A stretch of 64,000 nucleotides of DNA from Rhodothermus marinus (GCF_009936275.1 NZ_AP019797.1:3021890-3085889), one strand, 5' to 3'; shown: positions 45,468 through 55,049, counted from the first letter of the stretch. Program-made: numbers and translations. Notes: generated from the letters alone by a model not told the origin.

Positions 45468-45947
45468 ATGATGCGCCCGACGCAACGCCTTCCTGTTGAA
45501 TTCCTGTCAAACCCTGCAAAAATACGGCTTCTGACAGGCGTGCTGTTGCTCCTGGGTCTCGGCGCCTGCGCCGGAGAGTCGCCGCCGGAGCCCCGGACGT
45601 TCCTGTTCGTGCATACGGCCACGGGCGCGTTGTTCCGGGCGCAGACGTCCCTGCCTGCGGTGATCGCACAGGCCGAGGCCGAACTGGACCGGCCCTTTCC
45701 GGAGCGGCGGCTGTTCCCCATCGGACCGATCGCCCGGGGCGACGGCGGCCACAACGCGCCCTGGTCGTGGCATTTCGTGCCGGACCGGTGGGAGCTGGCC
45801 GAAGTCAGCATCGAGGTGTGCGACGCAACGCCCGCGTACGTCGAGGCCCACCTGGATTACTTCGTCGATACGCTGGGAAGCTACTGTCCCTGGGGCGCCC
45901 GTCTGGTGCGCTCGGCCGAGGAAGCTCGTGCCGAGCTCACCCCATAA
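45468..45947 (+). CDS. Lipoprotein with BP74-like domain
   Basis: A 159-residue protein with a lipobox (LLLLGLGAC) that predicts outer-membrane lipid anchoring. The mature part (LFVHTATGALFRAQT, GGHNAPWSWHFVPDRWELAE, VSIEVCDATPAYVEAHLDYF, SYCPWGARLV) recalls the BP74 N-terminal domain known from Dictyostelium and scattered bacteria. Function is unknown. Starts at 45468 and 45471 are adjacent ATGs. It is divergent from glyS and overlaps radC by 11 bases tail to tail. Confidence 0.6.
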   Translation: MMRPTQRLPVEFLSNPAKIRLLTGVLLLLGLGACAGESPPEPRTFLFVHTATGALFRAQTSLPAVIAQAEAELDRPFPERRLFPIGPIARGDGGHNAPWSWHFVPDRWELAEVSIEVCDATPAYVEAHLDYFVDTLGSYCPWGARLVRSAEEARAELTP

Positions 45948-46674
45948 GCCCGCGTTCGGCCAGCGAGGTGTAGGTGGTGCCGGCGATGATGATGTGGTCG
46001 TGGACGGGGATGCCCAGCAGGCGGCCGGCCTCGACGAGCTGGCGCGTAATCCGGAGGTCGTCGGCGCTGGGCTCCGGATTGCCCGATGGATGGTTGTGCA
46101 GACAGATGATGCCGGCCGCATTGTCGAGAATGGCCCGCTGGAAGACGGCGCGCGGCTCGACGATGCTGGCGGCCAGCCCCCCTTCGCTGATCGTGTAGTC
46201 GGCGATGATGTAGTTGGCCGTGTTGAGCAGCACGATCTTGAAAACCTCGCGCTTGAGGTCGCGCAGGAGCGGTCCGTAGCAGGCGGCCACATCGGCCGGC
46301 GTGCGCACCTGGATGCGGCGGCCGGGCCGCTGCGCTTCGACGCGGCGGCCGATCTCGAAGGCGGCCACAAGTTGCACGGCCTTGGCGGGCCCCACCCCGG
46401 CCACGCGCGTCAGTTCTTTCAGGTCGCGCTGCGCCAGCGCGTAGAGCGAGCCGTAGGCCCGGAGCAGAGCCTGCCCGAGCTGCACGGCCGAGATGGATCC
46501 CTGCTTCGTGCGTGTGCCGCTGCCGAAGATCAGCGCGATCAATTCGGCATCGGAGAGGGCCGAGGGTCCCCGGCGCATGAGCTTTTCGCGGGGACGGTCG
46601 GCTTCGTCCCACTGGTTGATGGGCACCTGGTAGCGCAGAAGCGGCTCGCCCGAGCCATGAGCTTCGCGGGACAT
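45937..46674 (-). CDS. radC: RadC-family JAB-domain protein
   Basis: A 245-residue protein with an N-terminal helix-hairpin-helix part (LARVAGVGPAKAVQLVAAFE would be its core; LTRVAGVGPAKAVQL is read here) and a C-terminal JAB/MPN metal-binding domain with HNHPSGNPEPSADD. The family is named for DNA repair, but its role is unproven. It lies 58 bases downstream of rho on the same strand. Confidence 0.9.
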   Translation of the reverse strand: MSREAHGSGEPLLRYQVPINQWDEADRPREKLMRRGPSALSDAELIALIFGSGTRTKQGSISAVQLGQALLRAYGSLYALAQRDLKELTRVAGVGPAKAVQLVAAFEIGRRVEAQRPGRRIQVRTPADVAACYGPLLRDLKREVFKIVLLNTANYIIADYTISEGGLAASIVEPRAVFQRAILDNAAGIICLHNHPSGNPEPSADDLRITRQLVEAGRLLGIPVHDHIIIAGTTYTSLAERGLMG

Positions 46675-46732
46675 GGATCGGCCTGTGTTCGGGCTTTTCC
46701 TTTAGAGACACCCGTGCCGACCGACTGTTACT

Positions 46733-47845
46733 TCACTCCACCGGCACCAGGCTGTTGAGCAGCTCTTCGTTGGACTGCGTCTGCTGCATGTGGCGCAGCA
46801 GAGCCTGCATGGCCTCGATGGGCGGCCGCGAGTTGAGCGCCCGGAACAGCCGGTGATACTGCTCGATCCGGTCGCCGATGAGCCGCTCCTCGTTGCGCGT
46901 GCCGCTCTTGCGCAGGTTGATGGCCGGGAAGATGCGCTTGTCGGCCATCTCACGGTCGAGCACGATCTCAGCGTTGCCGGTGCCCTTGAACTCCTCGAAG
47001 ATCACCTCGTCCATGCGGCTGCCCGTCTCGATGAGCGCCGTGGCGATGATCGTCAGCGAACCGCCGCCTTCGATGTTACGGGCGGCGCCGAAGATGCGCC
47101 GCGGAATCTGAAGCGCCCGCGCGTCGAGTCCGCCCGAAAGCGTGCGGCCGCTGCTTTCGACGTAAAGGTTGAACGTGCGGCCCAGGCGCGTGAGCGAGTC
47201 GAGCAGCAGTACCACGTCGTGCTTCAGCTCGACGAGCCGCTTGGCAAACTCCAGCGCCAGCGTCGAAACGCGGATATGGTTGTCCTCCTCCCGATCGTTC
47301 GACGAGGCGAAGACGATGGCGGGCGTCGAGCGGCGAAAGTCGGTCACCTCCTCGGGCCGCTCGTCCACCAGGAGCGCCACCAGTTTGACCTCCGGATGGT
47401 TCTTGGCGATGCCCGCCGCGATCTGCTTGAGCAGGACCGTCTTACCAGCACGCGGCGGCGCCACGATCAGCGCGCGCTGGCCCTTGCCGATCGGCGCGGC
47501 CAGATCGACCACGCGCATGGCGTAGTCGGTCGGGCCGGTGACCAGGTTGAACTTTTCGTCCGGATAGACGATCTGCCCGGACTCGAAATCCTCGGTCTTG
47601 GCCCATTCCTCGGGCGAGACGCCCATGATCGAGTGGATCTCGTCCACCTGCATGTCGCCCTTGCGACCCGGGCGCAGCGTACCCTCGATCAGGACGCCAT
47701 CGCGCAGTTTGTACTGCCGGATGACCGGCGGCGGCACGAAGGGGTCGTTTTTGCCTTTGGGAAGATCGGGGCGAAATTCCCGCACAAAGCCAAACTTTTT
47801 GTCCCCGATCAGCTCCAGCATGCCACGAAACGTCTGCTCACCCAT
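46733..47845 (-). CDS. rho: Transcription termination factor Rho, short form
   Basis: A 370-residue Rho. The RNA-binding OSB domain is at about 5-80 ([34 protein letters not shown]). The ATPase/translocase has Walker [14 protein letters not shown] (about 128-140), Walker [12 protein letters not shown], and the Q- and R-loops. It is shorter than E. coli Rho and lacks the helical N-terminal domain and the long insert common in Bacteroidota Rho proteins. Confidence 0.95.
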   Translation of the reverse strand: MGEQTFRGMLELIGDKKFGFVREFRPDLPKGKNDPFVPPPVIRQYKLRDGVLIEGTLRPGRKGDMQVDEIHSIMGVSPEEWAKTEDFESGQIVYPDEKFNLVTGPTDYAMRVVDLAAPIGKGQRALIVAPPRAGKTVLLKQIAAGIAKNHPEVKLVALLVDERPEEVTDFRRSTPAIVFASSNDREEDNHIRVSTLALEFAKRLVELKHDVVLLLDSLTRLGRTFNLYVESSGRTLSGGLDARALQIPRRIFGAARNIEGGGSLTIIATALIETGSRMDEVIFEEFKGTGNAEIVLDREMADKRIFPAINLRKSGTRNEERLIGDRIEQYHRLFRALNSRPPIEAMQALLRHMQQTQSNEELLNSLVPVE

Positions 47846-48159
47846 AGATGCTACAATCCTGCTTCTTGACGGTACGAGTTAGTGGTTATCGATAACGAAC
47901 TGGACTATTTCAGATACCGGGAAGGTACAGGCATGCGCCTTGGAGCGCAATGCACAGAAAGCACACGTTGAACTCATCCATTCGATGAATGCTGCGGGGG
48001 CGTTGCCACCTGACCTCGGAGCCGTCCCTACCAACCGCGAATCTCGTTGGCCGACGGACTGAGAGGGGAACCTGAACCAACCGAACCGGTCCCTGCTGCT
48101 CGGTGGAACGACGGCCGTGCTGGTTGGTTTCCCGAGCGCAATCCACCGGATCGGCACCG
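47846..48159. other. Intergenic region between divergent rho and hydrolase genes
   Basis: A 314-base region holding both promoters. It contains the 12-bp palindrome GTTATCGATAAC at 47885-47896, about 40 bases upstream of rho, and an inverted pair AACCAACC (48075-48082) / GGTTGGTT (48122-48129) in the hydrolase leader. No small gene or RNA could be supported. Confidence 0.5.
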
Positions 48160-48987
48160 ATGCAAACGGCTGACGTCCAGAAAACCAATCCGGAACCGAC
48201 GGCCTGGCTGGAGCGGCTGCACCTGGAAGTGCAGGGGCCCGAGGATGGTCCGCCCGTGCTGCTGCTGCACGGCTGGGGCAGCAGCGCCCGGCTCATGGCG
48301 CCCATCGCCGAAGCGCTGGCCGACCGCTACCGTGTGTTCAACGTGGACCTGCCGGGCCACGGACTGACACCCCCACCGCCTGCCCCCTGGGGCGTGGCCG
48401 AGCACGCCGCGCTGGTGGCGGAACTGATCCGCACGCGCATCGGCCGGCCCGTCGTGCTCATCGGCCACTCGAACGGCGGCCGCATCGGGCTGTACCTGGC
48501 CTCGGAGCCGGAAGGCCCGGAGCTGCTGCGGGCGCTCGTGCTGATCAGTCCCTCCGGCATGCGTCCCCGGCGTCCCTGGCATTACTACGTGCGCGCCACG
48601 CTGGCCCGGCTGCTCAAGGCTCCCTTCCAGGTGCTGCCGCAACCGCTCCGGGAGCCGGCCCTCGACTGGCTGCGCCACACCGTCGTCTGGAAGGCGCTGG
48701 GATCGTCGGACTATCGCCGCCTCGAAGGCGTCATGCGCGAAGTCTTCGTGCGCATCGTCAACACCTACGTCGAGGACCGGCTCGACCGCATTCAGATCCC
48801 CGTACTGGTCTTCTGGGGCGAGCGCGACCGGGCCGTCGGCCGCGCGCAGATGGAGCGGCTCGTGCAGGCTCTGCCCGACGCAGGGCTCGTCGTGCTGAAA
48901 AACGCCGGCCACTACGGCTATCTGGACGACCCCGACACGTTCATCGCCGCCACCCGCTATTTTCTGGAACACCTGCCGGAACGCTGA
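48160..48987 (+). CDS. Cytoplasmic α/β hydrolase
   Basis: A 275-residue α/β-fold hydrolase without a signal peptide: HGWGSS oxyanion loop, nucleophile in LIGHSNGGR, acid in WGERDRAV, His in NAGHYGYL. I chose the ATG at 48160; the frame is open for 19 more residues upstream without family-like sequence. It may originally have been adjacent to the Mur ligase gene now 1.1 kb downstream, from which it is separated by a toxin-antitoxin pair and a repeat. Confidence 0.85.
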   Translation: MQTADVQKTNPEPTAWLERLHLEVQGPEDGPPVLLLHGWGSSARLMAPIAEALADRYRVFNVDLPGHGLTPPPPAPWGVAEHAALVAELIRTRIGRPVVLIGHSNGGRIGLYLASEPEGPELLRALVLISPSGMRPRRPWHYYVRATLARLLKAPFQVLPQPLREPALDWLRHTVVWKALGSSDYRRLEGVMREVFVRIVNTYVEDRLDRIQIPVLVFWGERDRAVGRAQMERLVQALPDAGLVVLKNAGHYGYLDDPDTFIAATRYFLEHLPER

Positions 48988-49100
48988 CCATGCCCGCACT
49001 GAGCGACCGCAGCCCTATGGTTGGCATCCGAAAGGAACTCGCAAGCAACATTTTGATAAGCGACGTGAAGAAACTCCAGACCTAAAAGCCCTCCTTACTC

Positions 49101-49349
49101 ATGGATGTTCAAGTGGTCTTTCCGGAAGAACTGCTGGTTGCGCTTAAAGAGGATCGCGAATCCTTTCGGAAAAAGGTGCTGCTCTACACACTGGGCAAGC
49201 TGTATGAGCAGGGGCGCATTTCCGCCGGTCTGGGTGCCCGAATCCTGGGCTGTGATCGTCAGGAGTTCTACCGCTTGCTTTCCGAACATGGCTTTTCTGT
49301 GATCGATTATCCCGAAGAGGAACTGACGCGTGAGGCGAATTCGGAATAA
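49101..49349 (+). CDS. UPF0175-family antitoxin
   Basis: An 82-residue protein with the UPF0175 pattern (VVFPEELLVAL, KVLLYTLGKLYEQGRISAGLGARILG, helix-turn-helix-like GCDRQEFYRLLSEHGF). It is followed after 5 bases by a PIN-domain gene and should neutralise it and repress the pair. Confidence 0.85.
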   Translation: MDVQVVFPEELLVALKEDRESFRKKVLLYTLGKLYEQGRISAGLGARILGCDRQEFYRLLSEHGFSVIDYPEEELTREANSE

Positions 49350-49354
49350 GCCCC

Positions 49355-49858
49355 ATGCGGGTTATCGTCAACAGCACCCCTTTGATCGCTCTTTCACTGA
49401 TCGATCAGCTCGATCTTCTCCGCCAGCTTTTCGATGAAGTCGTCGTACCCACCTCGGTCTATCAGGAAATTGTACTGCACGGACAGGGACGCCCCGGGGC
49501 CGATGCCGTCGCTCAAGCCGATTGGATCCAGATTCGCGAACCTGGCCTCCAGGCTACGCTGCCACCGATCCTTCTGGGACTGGATCAGGGAGAAATGGAC
49601 GTATTGCTGCTGGCCCGCGAACTTCAGGCCGACCTGGTGCTGATCGATGAGAAGCTTGGCCGTAGGATTGCCGGAATTCTCGGACTACGGGTACAGGGAA
49701 CCCTCGGCGTACTCTTACGCGCCTACCGAAAACATCTGATCTCACAAGAGGAAGCCGAAGCCGCTGTTCAGAGATTGGCCAACAGCTCGGTCCGGGTAAG
49801 TCCCCGCCTGATTCAATGGTTCAGAGAACAACTCACAAAAGGCACATCCACCGAGTGA
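49355..49858 (+). CDS. PIN-domain toxin, DUF3368 type
   Basis: A 167-residue PIN-fold protein: N-terminal VIVNSTPLIALSLI (Asn-Ser in place of the usual DT/DS, as in DUF3368), LGLDQGEMDVLLLA, and VLIDEKLGRRIA with acidic residues. It is a likely RNase toxin paired with the UPF0175 antitoxin upstream. The structured repeat copy B begins directly after its stop codon. Confidence 0.83.
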   Translation: MRVIVNSTPLIALSLIDQLDLLRQLFDEVVVPTSVYQEIVLHGQGRPGADAVAQADWIQIREPGLQATLPPILLGLDQGEMDVLLLARELQADLVLIDEKLGRRIAGILGLRVQGTLGVLLRAYRKHLISQEEAEAAVQRLANSSVRVSPRLIQWFREQLTKGTSTE

Positions 49859-50040
49859 TGCTGATTACCGGTGCATGAGGGAGCCACACTCCGTGTGGGG
49901 GACGTGATTCGGCGGGTATGATCAGGCGGACACAGGGATCCGCCCCTACGGGATAGGGAAAACGTCAGGGATCTGGTAGGGGCGCACCGCCGTGTGCGCC
50001 CGTGCTTTCTCATGTGCCCTATGGTTTCGGGGAATCGTAT
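49859..50040 (-). repeat. Structured dispersed repeat, copy B (inverted relative to copy A)
   Basis: The reverse complement of this segment matches 39963-40148 along nearly its whole length, with scattered substitutions and a few single-base gaps. It keeps both long hairpins; the third, CCACACggaGTGTGG, is intact here and degraded in copy A. It begins at the end of the PIN toxin gene and ends about 95 bases before the Mur ligase ATG. Confidence 0.85.
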
Positions 50041-50135
50041 AAGCTCCCATGAACCCATCGTGTCAGGCATGATTGGCGTTTCATTGCAGGCGGTACGTCC
50101 GTATCTTGAGCACCGGTTTTCCGAGTAGCTGTCCT

Positions 50136-51752
50136 ATGCTCTGGCTGTTTGCTCTGCTGGCCACGTTGTTTGCCGGGTGGCGCGCCGCGCGTCGCCTGCT
50201 GTTCTTCTTGCACCTGTTCCAGCTCGAAGGCTACAAGCCGGCCCGCTTCGTCCACTGGCTGCGCATGCATCCCGACGTGCTGCTGCGCCGCTCGCACGCG
50301 GCGGGGGCGCTGCTGCTGACGGTGGGCGCGCTGACGCTGCCGCTGCTGGGACCGTTCTGGGCGCCCGCACTGGTGCTGCTCGGCTGGTGCGTGGCCTTCG
50401 CCTCTTCGCGCCGCTATCGCCGCGACCGCCCCAAAAAGCCGCTCGCCTTCACGCCCCGCATGCGTCGCCTGCTGAGCGTGGCGGCGCTGCTGACGCTGGC
50501 GGGTCCCGCTCTGGGTGGTCTGCTGGGCCGGACCGAAGGAGCAATCGGCTGGCTTTACTACTTAGGCGGCTGGCTTGTGGCAGACCTCGGTGCGCCGCTC
50601 TGGGTGTTGCTGGCCGGCTGGCTGCTCTGGCCCGTCGAACGCGCCATCCAGGAAGGCTTCAAGCGCAGGGCCCGTCGCAAGCTGGCCGCACACCCGGACC
50701 TGACCATCATCGGGATCACCGGCTCCTACGGCAAAACCAGCACGAAATTCATCATTGCCGAGATCCTGAGCCTGCGCTACCAGGTGCTGGCCACGCCGGG
50801 CTCCTACAACACGCCCATGGGCATCTGCAAGGTGATCAACGAGCAGCTCCGTCCCGAACATCAGGTGCTCGTGCTGGAGATGGGCATCCGGCATCCCGGC
50901 GACATCCGCGAGCTGTGCGCCATCGCCCGACCCGACATCGGCGTGGTGACGGCCGTCGGTCCGATGCACCTGGAAACGATGGGCTCCATCGAAGCAATTG
51001 CGCGCGAAAAGAGCGAACTGGTGGCCTGCACACGCCCCGGCGGTCCCGTGGTGCTGAACGCCGACGATCGACACGTGGCGGCCATGGCCGAACGTGCCCG
51101 CGGACCGGTCTGGCGCGTGTCGGTCAAGGGCCACCCCGAGGCCGATCTTGTCGCCCGCGACATCACCTACGGGCCCGAGGGCACCCGCTTCGTAGTACGC
51201 GACGAAACCGGCACCGAGCAGGTGTTCCAGACGCGCCTGCTGGGCCGCCACAACGTGCTCAACATCCTGCTGGCGCTGGCCGTCGGACGCATCTTCGGGC
51301 TTCGACTGCGTCAGATGGCCCATGCCGTGGCGCGGCTCCGGCCGGTCGAGCACCGCCTGCAACTCCGCCGGGAAGGCCCCATTACGGTGATCGACGACGC
51401 TTTCAATTCCAACCCCGTCGGGGCCCGCAATGCGCTGGAGATCCTGGGGCAGTTCCGGACCGGACGCCGCATCGTGGTCACGCCCGGCATGGTGGAGCTC
51501 GGCGCGCGCGAAGCCGAGGAAAACCGCGCGCTGGGCCGCTTCATGGCGCAACACGTGGATCTGGCCGTGCTGATCGGGCCGCGCCGCACCCTCCCCATCC
51601 AGGAAGGATTGCGCGAGGCGGGTTTCCCCGAGGATCGGATTCGCGTATTCCGAAGCCTGTTCGAGGCGCAGGACTTTCTGAAGACGTATCTTCAGCCGGG
51701 CGACGTGGTGCTTTACGAAAACGACCTGCCGGATCAATACGACGAACCATGA
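50136..51752 (+). CDS. Membrane-anchored Mur ligase family protein (MurF-like)
   Basis: A 538-residue protein. About residues 1-185 hold several TM segments (LWLFALLATLFAGWRAARRL, LLTVGALTLPLLGPFWAPAL, LYYLGGWLVADLGAPLWVLL). The Mur ligase part follows: ATP loop GITGSYGKTSTK, the central domain (LVLEMGIRHPGDIRELC), and a C-terminal domain with DDAFNSNPVGARNAL. It probably adds an amino acid or dipeptide to a muramyl-type substrate at the membrane. Whether it is the only MurF cannot be told. It overlaps the deacetylase gene by 4 bases. Confidence 0.82.
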   Translation: MLWLFALLATLFAGWRAARRLLFFLHLFQLEGYKPARFVHWLRMHPDVLLRRSHAAGALLLTVGALTLPLLGPFWAPALVLLGWCVAFASSRRYRRDRPKKPLAFTPRMRRLLSVAALLTLAGPALGGLLGRTEGAIGWLYYLGGWLVADLGAPLWVLLAGWLLWPVERAIQEGFKRRARRKLAAHPDLTIIGITGSYGKTSTKFIIAEILSLRYQVLATPGSYNTPMGICKVINEQLRPEHQVLVLEMGIRHPGDIRELCAIARPDIGVVTAVGPMHLETMGSIEAIAREKSELVACTRPGGPVVLNADDRHVAAMAERARGPVWRVSVKGHPEADLVARDITYGPEGTRFVVRDETGTEQVFQTRLLGRHNVLNILLALAVGRIFGLRLRQMAHAVARLRPVEHRLQLRREGPITVIDDAFNSNPVGARNALEILGQFRTGRRIVVTPGMVELGAREAEENRALGRFMAQHVDLAVLIGPRRTLPIQEGLREAGFPEDRIRVFRSLFEAQDFLKTYLQPGDVVLYENDLPDQYDEP

Positions 51753-52684
51753 AACGCCTGCTGCTACTTCTCCTGCCGGGCTTCATCTGGAGCCTGACGC
51801 TGCAGGCCCAGTCGCTGCTGGAGCGGCTGGGCTATCCGCCGGACGCCCGCGTGCTCATCCTGCACGCCGACGATCTGGGCATGGCGCACAGCGTGAACCG
51901 CGCCTCGACCGAGGCCCTGGAGGCCGGCTGGATCAGTTCGGCCAGTATCATGGTGCCGTGCCCGTGGTTTTCGGAGATGGCCGCCTATGCCCGAACGCAC
52001 CCGGAGCTGGACTTCGGCCTGCACCTGACGCTCACCAGCGAGTGGAAATACTACCGCTGGGCGGGGCTGCTCGGTCCGAGCATGACGCCGTCGCTGCACA
52101 GTTCGGCGGGCTACCTGCACGCCACCACCGAGGAGGCGGTCGCCAACATGAAGCCGGAGGAGGTGGCCGCCGAGCTCCGGGCCCAGATTCTGCGGGCGCA
52201 GGACGCCGGGATCCCGGTCACGCACCTGGACACGCACATGGGCGTGCTGTTTCAGACGCCCGAGCTGTTCGCCGTGTATCTGCAGGTGGGCCGCGAACAC
52301 AACCTGCCCGTGCTGATCCCCCGCGAGCAGCTTGCGCAGCAGGCGCCGCACCTGCTGGAAATGCTCACGCCGGACGACCTGGTCATCGACCGGGTCTGGC
52401 TGGTGCCGACCGACACGCCACCGGATCGCTGGCTGGAAACCTACATCCGGATGATCGACAACCTGCCGCCGGGCATCACGGAGCTGATCGTGCACCTCGG
52501 CTACGCCAACGACGAACTGGAAGCCATCACCGTCGATCACCCCGACTTCGGGGCGGCCTGGCGCGCGCGCGATCTGGACGTGGTGCGCAGCGAGGCGTTC
52601 CGCGAGGCGCTCCGCCGCAACCACGTAATCCTGACCACCTGGCGCGAACTCTACCGGCGTTTTCAGACGCAACGCCATGAGTGA
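51749..52684 (+). CDS. YdjC/ChbG-family carbohydrate deacetylase, secreted
   Basis: A 311-residue protein with a signal peptide (MKRLLLLLLPGFIWSLTLQAQ). Family metal-site motifs are visible: LHADDLGM near residue 40, DFGLHLTLTSEW near residue 88, and HLDTHMG near residue 160. The family removes N-acetyl groups from small sugars such as chitobiose. A signal peptide is uncommon in the family. With a Mur ligase gene overlapping upstream, a cell-wall sugar substrate is possible. Confidence 0.85.
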   Translation: MKRLLLLLLPGFIWSLTLQAQSLLERLGYPPDARVLILHADDLGMAHSVNRASTEALEAGWISSASIMVPCPWFSEMAAYARTHPELDFGLHLTLTSEWKYYRWAGLLGPSMTPSLHSSAGYLHATTEEAVANMKPEEVAAELRAQILRAQDAGIPVTHLDTHMGVLFQTPELFAVYLQVGREHNLPVLIPREQLAQQAPHLLEMLTPDDLVIDRVWLVPTDTPPDRWLETYIRMIDNLPPGITELIVHLGYANDELEAITVDHPDFGAAWRARDLDVVRSEAFREALRRNHVILTTWRELYRRFQTQRHE

Positions 52685-53273
52685 ACCGCGGCCGGAGGTG
52701 CGCTGCTGGCAACAGGGCTACCGGCGGGTGGCCGGCGTGGACGAAGTGGGGCGCGGCTGCCTGGCCGGTCCCGTCGTGGCGGCCGCCGTGATCCTGCCGC
52801 CGCACGTGCAGCTCGACGGCGTGCGCGACAGCAAACAACTGCGCCCCGAAGTGCGGGAAAAACTGGCCGAGCGGATCCGGGCGCAGGCGCTGGCCATCGG
52901 GATCGGGATGTGCACGCCGGAGGAAATCGACTGCCTGAACATCCTGAACGCCGCGCTGGAGGCAATGCGCCGGGCCGTGGCCAATCTGGAGCTGACGCCC
53001 GACTATCTGCTCATCGACGGCAACCGTTGCTTTTCCGATCCGCCCTGTCCGGCCAAGCCGATCGTGAAGGGCGATCAACAGAGTCTGCTCATCGCCGCCG
53101 CGTCGATCATCGCCAAAACCACCCGCGACGCCCTGATGCAGCAATTGCACGAGGAGTTTCCGGTCTACGGCTGGGATCGGAACGTGGGCTACCCGACGCG
53201 GACGCACTACGAGGCGCTGGCCCGCTACGGGCCGTCGCCCTATCACCGGCGTTCGTTCCGGCTTGCGCGATAG
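52677..53273 (+). CDS. rnhB: Ribonuclease HII
   Basis: A 198-residue RNase H. The catalytic Asp22/Glu23 are in VAGVDEVGRGCLAGP, with further acidic residues in LLIDGNRC. It removes ribonucleotides and RNA primers from DNA. It starts 8 bases before the end of the deacetylase gene and converges with aroK, overlapping it by 31 bases. Confidence 0.95.
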   Translation: MSEPRPEVRCWQQGYRRVAGVDEVGRGCLAGPVVAAAVILPPHVQLDGVRDSKQLRPEVREKLAERIRAQALAIGIGMCTPEEIDCLNILNAALEAMRRAVANLELTPDYLLIDGNRCFSDPPCPAKPIVKGDQQSLLIAAASIIAKTTRDALMQQLHEEFPVYGWDRNVGYPTRTHYEALARYGPSPYHRRSFRLAR

Positions 53274-53824
53274 GTGCGGAGCGCGTGCAGCACGGCCTCG
53301 ACCGTCTCCTCCACGGAAAGCCCGTCGGTGGCGACCACGTGATGGGCCCGGCGGTACCAGGGTTCGCGACGGGCCAGCATGGCGGCGATGCGACGGCGCA
53401 GTGCGGCGCCCTGCAGCGGGCGTCGGTGCCGGTCCTGCAGGAGTGGACGCCCGGCCGCTTCCGGCGCCAGGCGGCGGGCCAGCTCGTCGGCCGACACCTG
53501 CAGGTAGACCACGCGCCCGTTGCGGAGCGCCCAGGCCAGGTTGTCGTCCGAAACCAGTGCACCGCCGCCCGTGGCGATCACGTAAGCGTCCAGAGCCGCC
53601 GTCCGGCGCAGTGCGTCGCGCTCCAGTGTCCGGAAGGCGGCCTCTCCACCTTCGGCAAAGATCTCCGGAATCGATCGTCCTGCCTGCCGCACGATCAGCG
53701 CATCCAGGTCCAGAAACGTGTAGCCCAGCCGTCGGGCCAGCAGCGGCCCGATCGTGCTTTTGCCACAGCCCATAAAACCGGTCAGGTAAATGCGCGGCGG
53801 AAGGTCAACGACGTGTCGCAACAT
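53243..53824 (-). CDS. aroK: Shikimate kinase
   Basis: A 193-residue P-loop kinase: [11 protein letters not shown] Walker A (about 16-26), FLDLDALI with the shikimate-binding Asp, and the [10 protein letters not shown] loop. It phosphorylates shikimate in aromatic amino acid synthesis. Its ATG overlaps the TAA of the zinc-ribbon/HEAT gene upstream, so the two are translationally coupled. Confidence 0.94.
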   Translation of the reverse strand: MLRHVVDLPPRIYLTGFMGCGKSTIGPLLARRLGYTFLDLDALIVRQAGRSIPEIFAEGGEAAFRTLERDALRRTAALDAYVIATGGGALVSDDNLAWALRNGRVVYLQVSADELARRLAPEAAGRPLLQDRHRRPLQGAALRRRIAAMLARREPWYRRAHHVVATDGLSVEETVEAVLHALRTYRASRNERR

Positions 53825-54219
53825 TATCCCTCATCCCCTTCGTCTTGCGCTGCTAACAGTTCTCGGGCCCAATTACGAACCAGCGAGAACCGATGATGGA
53901 CGGCCACTTCGGCCAGTAAACGACAGCTTTCCGCCGTACCCATTCGATTCAGGGCCTCCAGGATTTCCCGGATTACATAGACATCGCTTTCCGAACGTAG
54001 AAGTTGCTCAAAATAAGGAAAAGCAACGTGGCTTCCGAGCCGTCCCAGTAGCCGAATGGCCAGCAGACGATGCGCTCGCACCGGATGATGTAAGGCCCGA
54101 AGCAGCTTTTCCTCAAAAGACAACTTCGAAAGTTCCTGTAAGTTGGCTCCACAATGCGGACACCGGGATGCTTCGGCCGGCACTTCCTTCCAGCAGTATG
54201 GACAGAAAAATGTCACCAT
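53824..54219 (-). CDS. Zinc-ribbon protein with HEAT-like repeats
   Basis: A 131-residue protein: an N-terminal zinc ribbon (CPYC...CPHC, residues 6-23), then helical repeats of HEAT type ([54 protein letters not shown]). It probably acts as a small protein-binding scaffold. Coupling to shikimate kinase gives no clear functional clue. Confidence 0.75.
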   Translation of the reverse strand: MVTFFCPYCWKEVPAEASRCPHCGANLQELSKLSFEEKLLRALHHPVRAHRLLAIRLLGRLGSHVAFPYFEQLLRSESDVYVIREILEALNRMGTAESCRLLAEVAVHHRFSLVRNWARELLAAQDEGDEG

Positions 54220-54290
54220 GCGTGTGGAGCAACACTTCGGCCGAGCCCGCGTACACCGGCCCCGTCTGCATAAACAATCTCGGAGCGGGC

Positions 54291-55049
54291 GTGCCTACGT
54301 ATCGGTTGTTGATCGAGTACGACGGAACGGATTTCAGCGGCTGGCAGATCCAGCGCAACGGTCCCAGCATTCAGGCGGCGCTGGAGGAAGCGCTGGCCGT
54401 GGTGTTGCGCGAGCGCGTGCGCGTGGTCGGCTCGGGGCGCACCGATGCCGGCGTTCATGCTCGCGGCCAGGTGGCGCACTTCCGCACGGACCGCCCGGTC
54501 GATCCGGAGCGGCTGCAGGGGTCGCTGAACGGCCTGCTGCCGCCCAGCATAGCGATTCGGTCGGTCAGTCTGGCGCCCGATGACTTTCACGCCCGCTACG
54601 ATGCCCGCTGGCGCCGTTACCACTACTACGTGGCGACCGTCCCCTGCGCGCTGGAGCGCCACCTGCGCTGGTATCTGCGCCCGGCACCCGACTTCGCGCG
54701 CATGAACCGGGCCGCCCGTGACCTGCTGGGCACGCACGACTTCACCACGTTCTGCCGCACGCAGGCCGCCACACGCAACCGCACCTGCACGGTGTACCTG
54801 GCCCGCTGGGTGCCGGATCCCCGTCCCGGCGACTGGCATTTTGAAATCGTGGCCGACCGCTTTCTGCACGGCATGGTGCGGGCCATCGTGGGCACGCTGA
54901 TCGAGATCGGCCGGGGCCAGCGCGACATAGCGGCCATCCCGGAGCTGCTGGCCGCACGCGACCGACGGCTGGCCGGTCCGGCCGCCCCGGCCCACGGGCT
55001 CGTGCTGGAGGCCGTCGGCTACGAAGACGACCCGTTGCCCGTCCCATGA
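54291..55049 (+). CDS. truA: tRNA pseudouridine(38-40) synthase
   Basis: A 252-residue synthase with catalytic Asp52 in [11 protein letters not shown] and the TruA motifs [16 protein letters not shown] and [16 protein letters not shown]. It isomerises U38-U40 in tRNA anticodon arms. The start is a GTG at 54291 with GGAG 6 bases upstream. Upstream frame sequence does not resemble the family. It overlaps the next gene by 4 bases. Confidence 0.94.
   Translation: MPTYRLLIEYDGTDFSGWQIQRNGPSIQAALEEALAVVLRERVRVVGSGRTDAGVHARGQVAHFRTDRPVDPERLQGSLNGLLPPSIAIRSVSLAPDDFHARYDARWRRYHYYVATVPCALERHLRWYLRPAPDFARMNRAARDLLGTHDFTTFCRTQAATRNRTCTVYLARWVPDPRPGDWHFEIVADRFLHGMVRAIVGTLIEIGRGQRDIAAIPELLAARDRRLAGPAAPAHGLVLEAVGYEDDPLPVP

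Noticed and set aside
45416-45811. 132-residue N-terminal extension of glycyl-tRNA synthetase
   Set aside because: Low-complexity Ser/Arg sequence overlapping the divergent lipoprotein; the ATG at 45415 gives the standard N-terminus.
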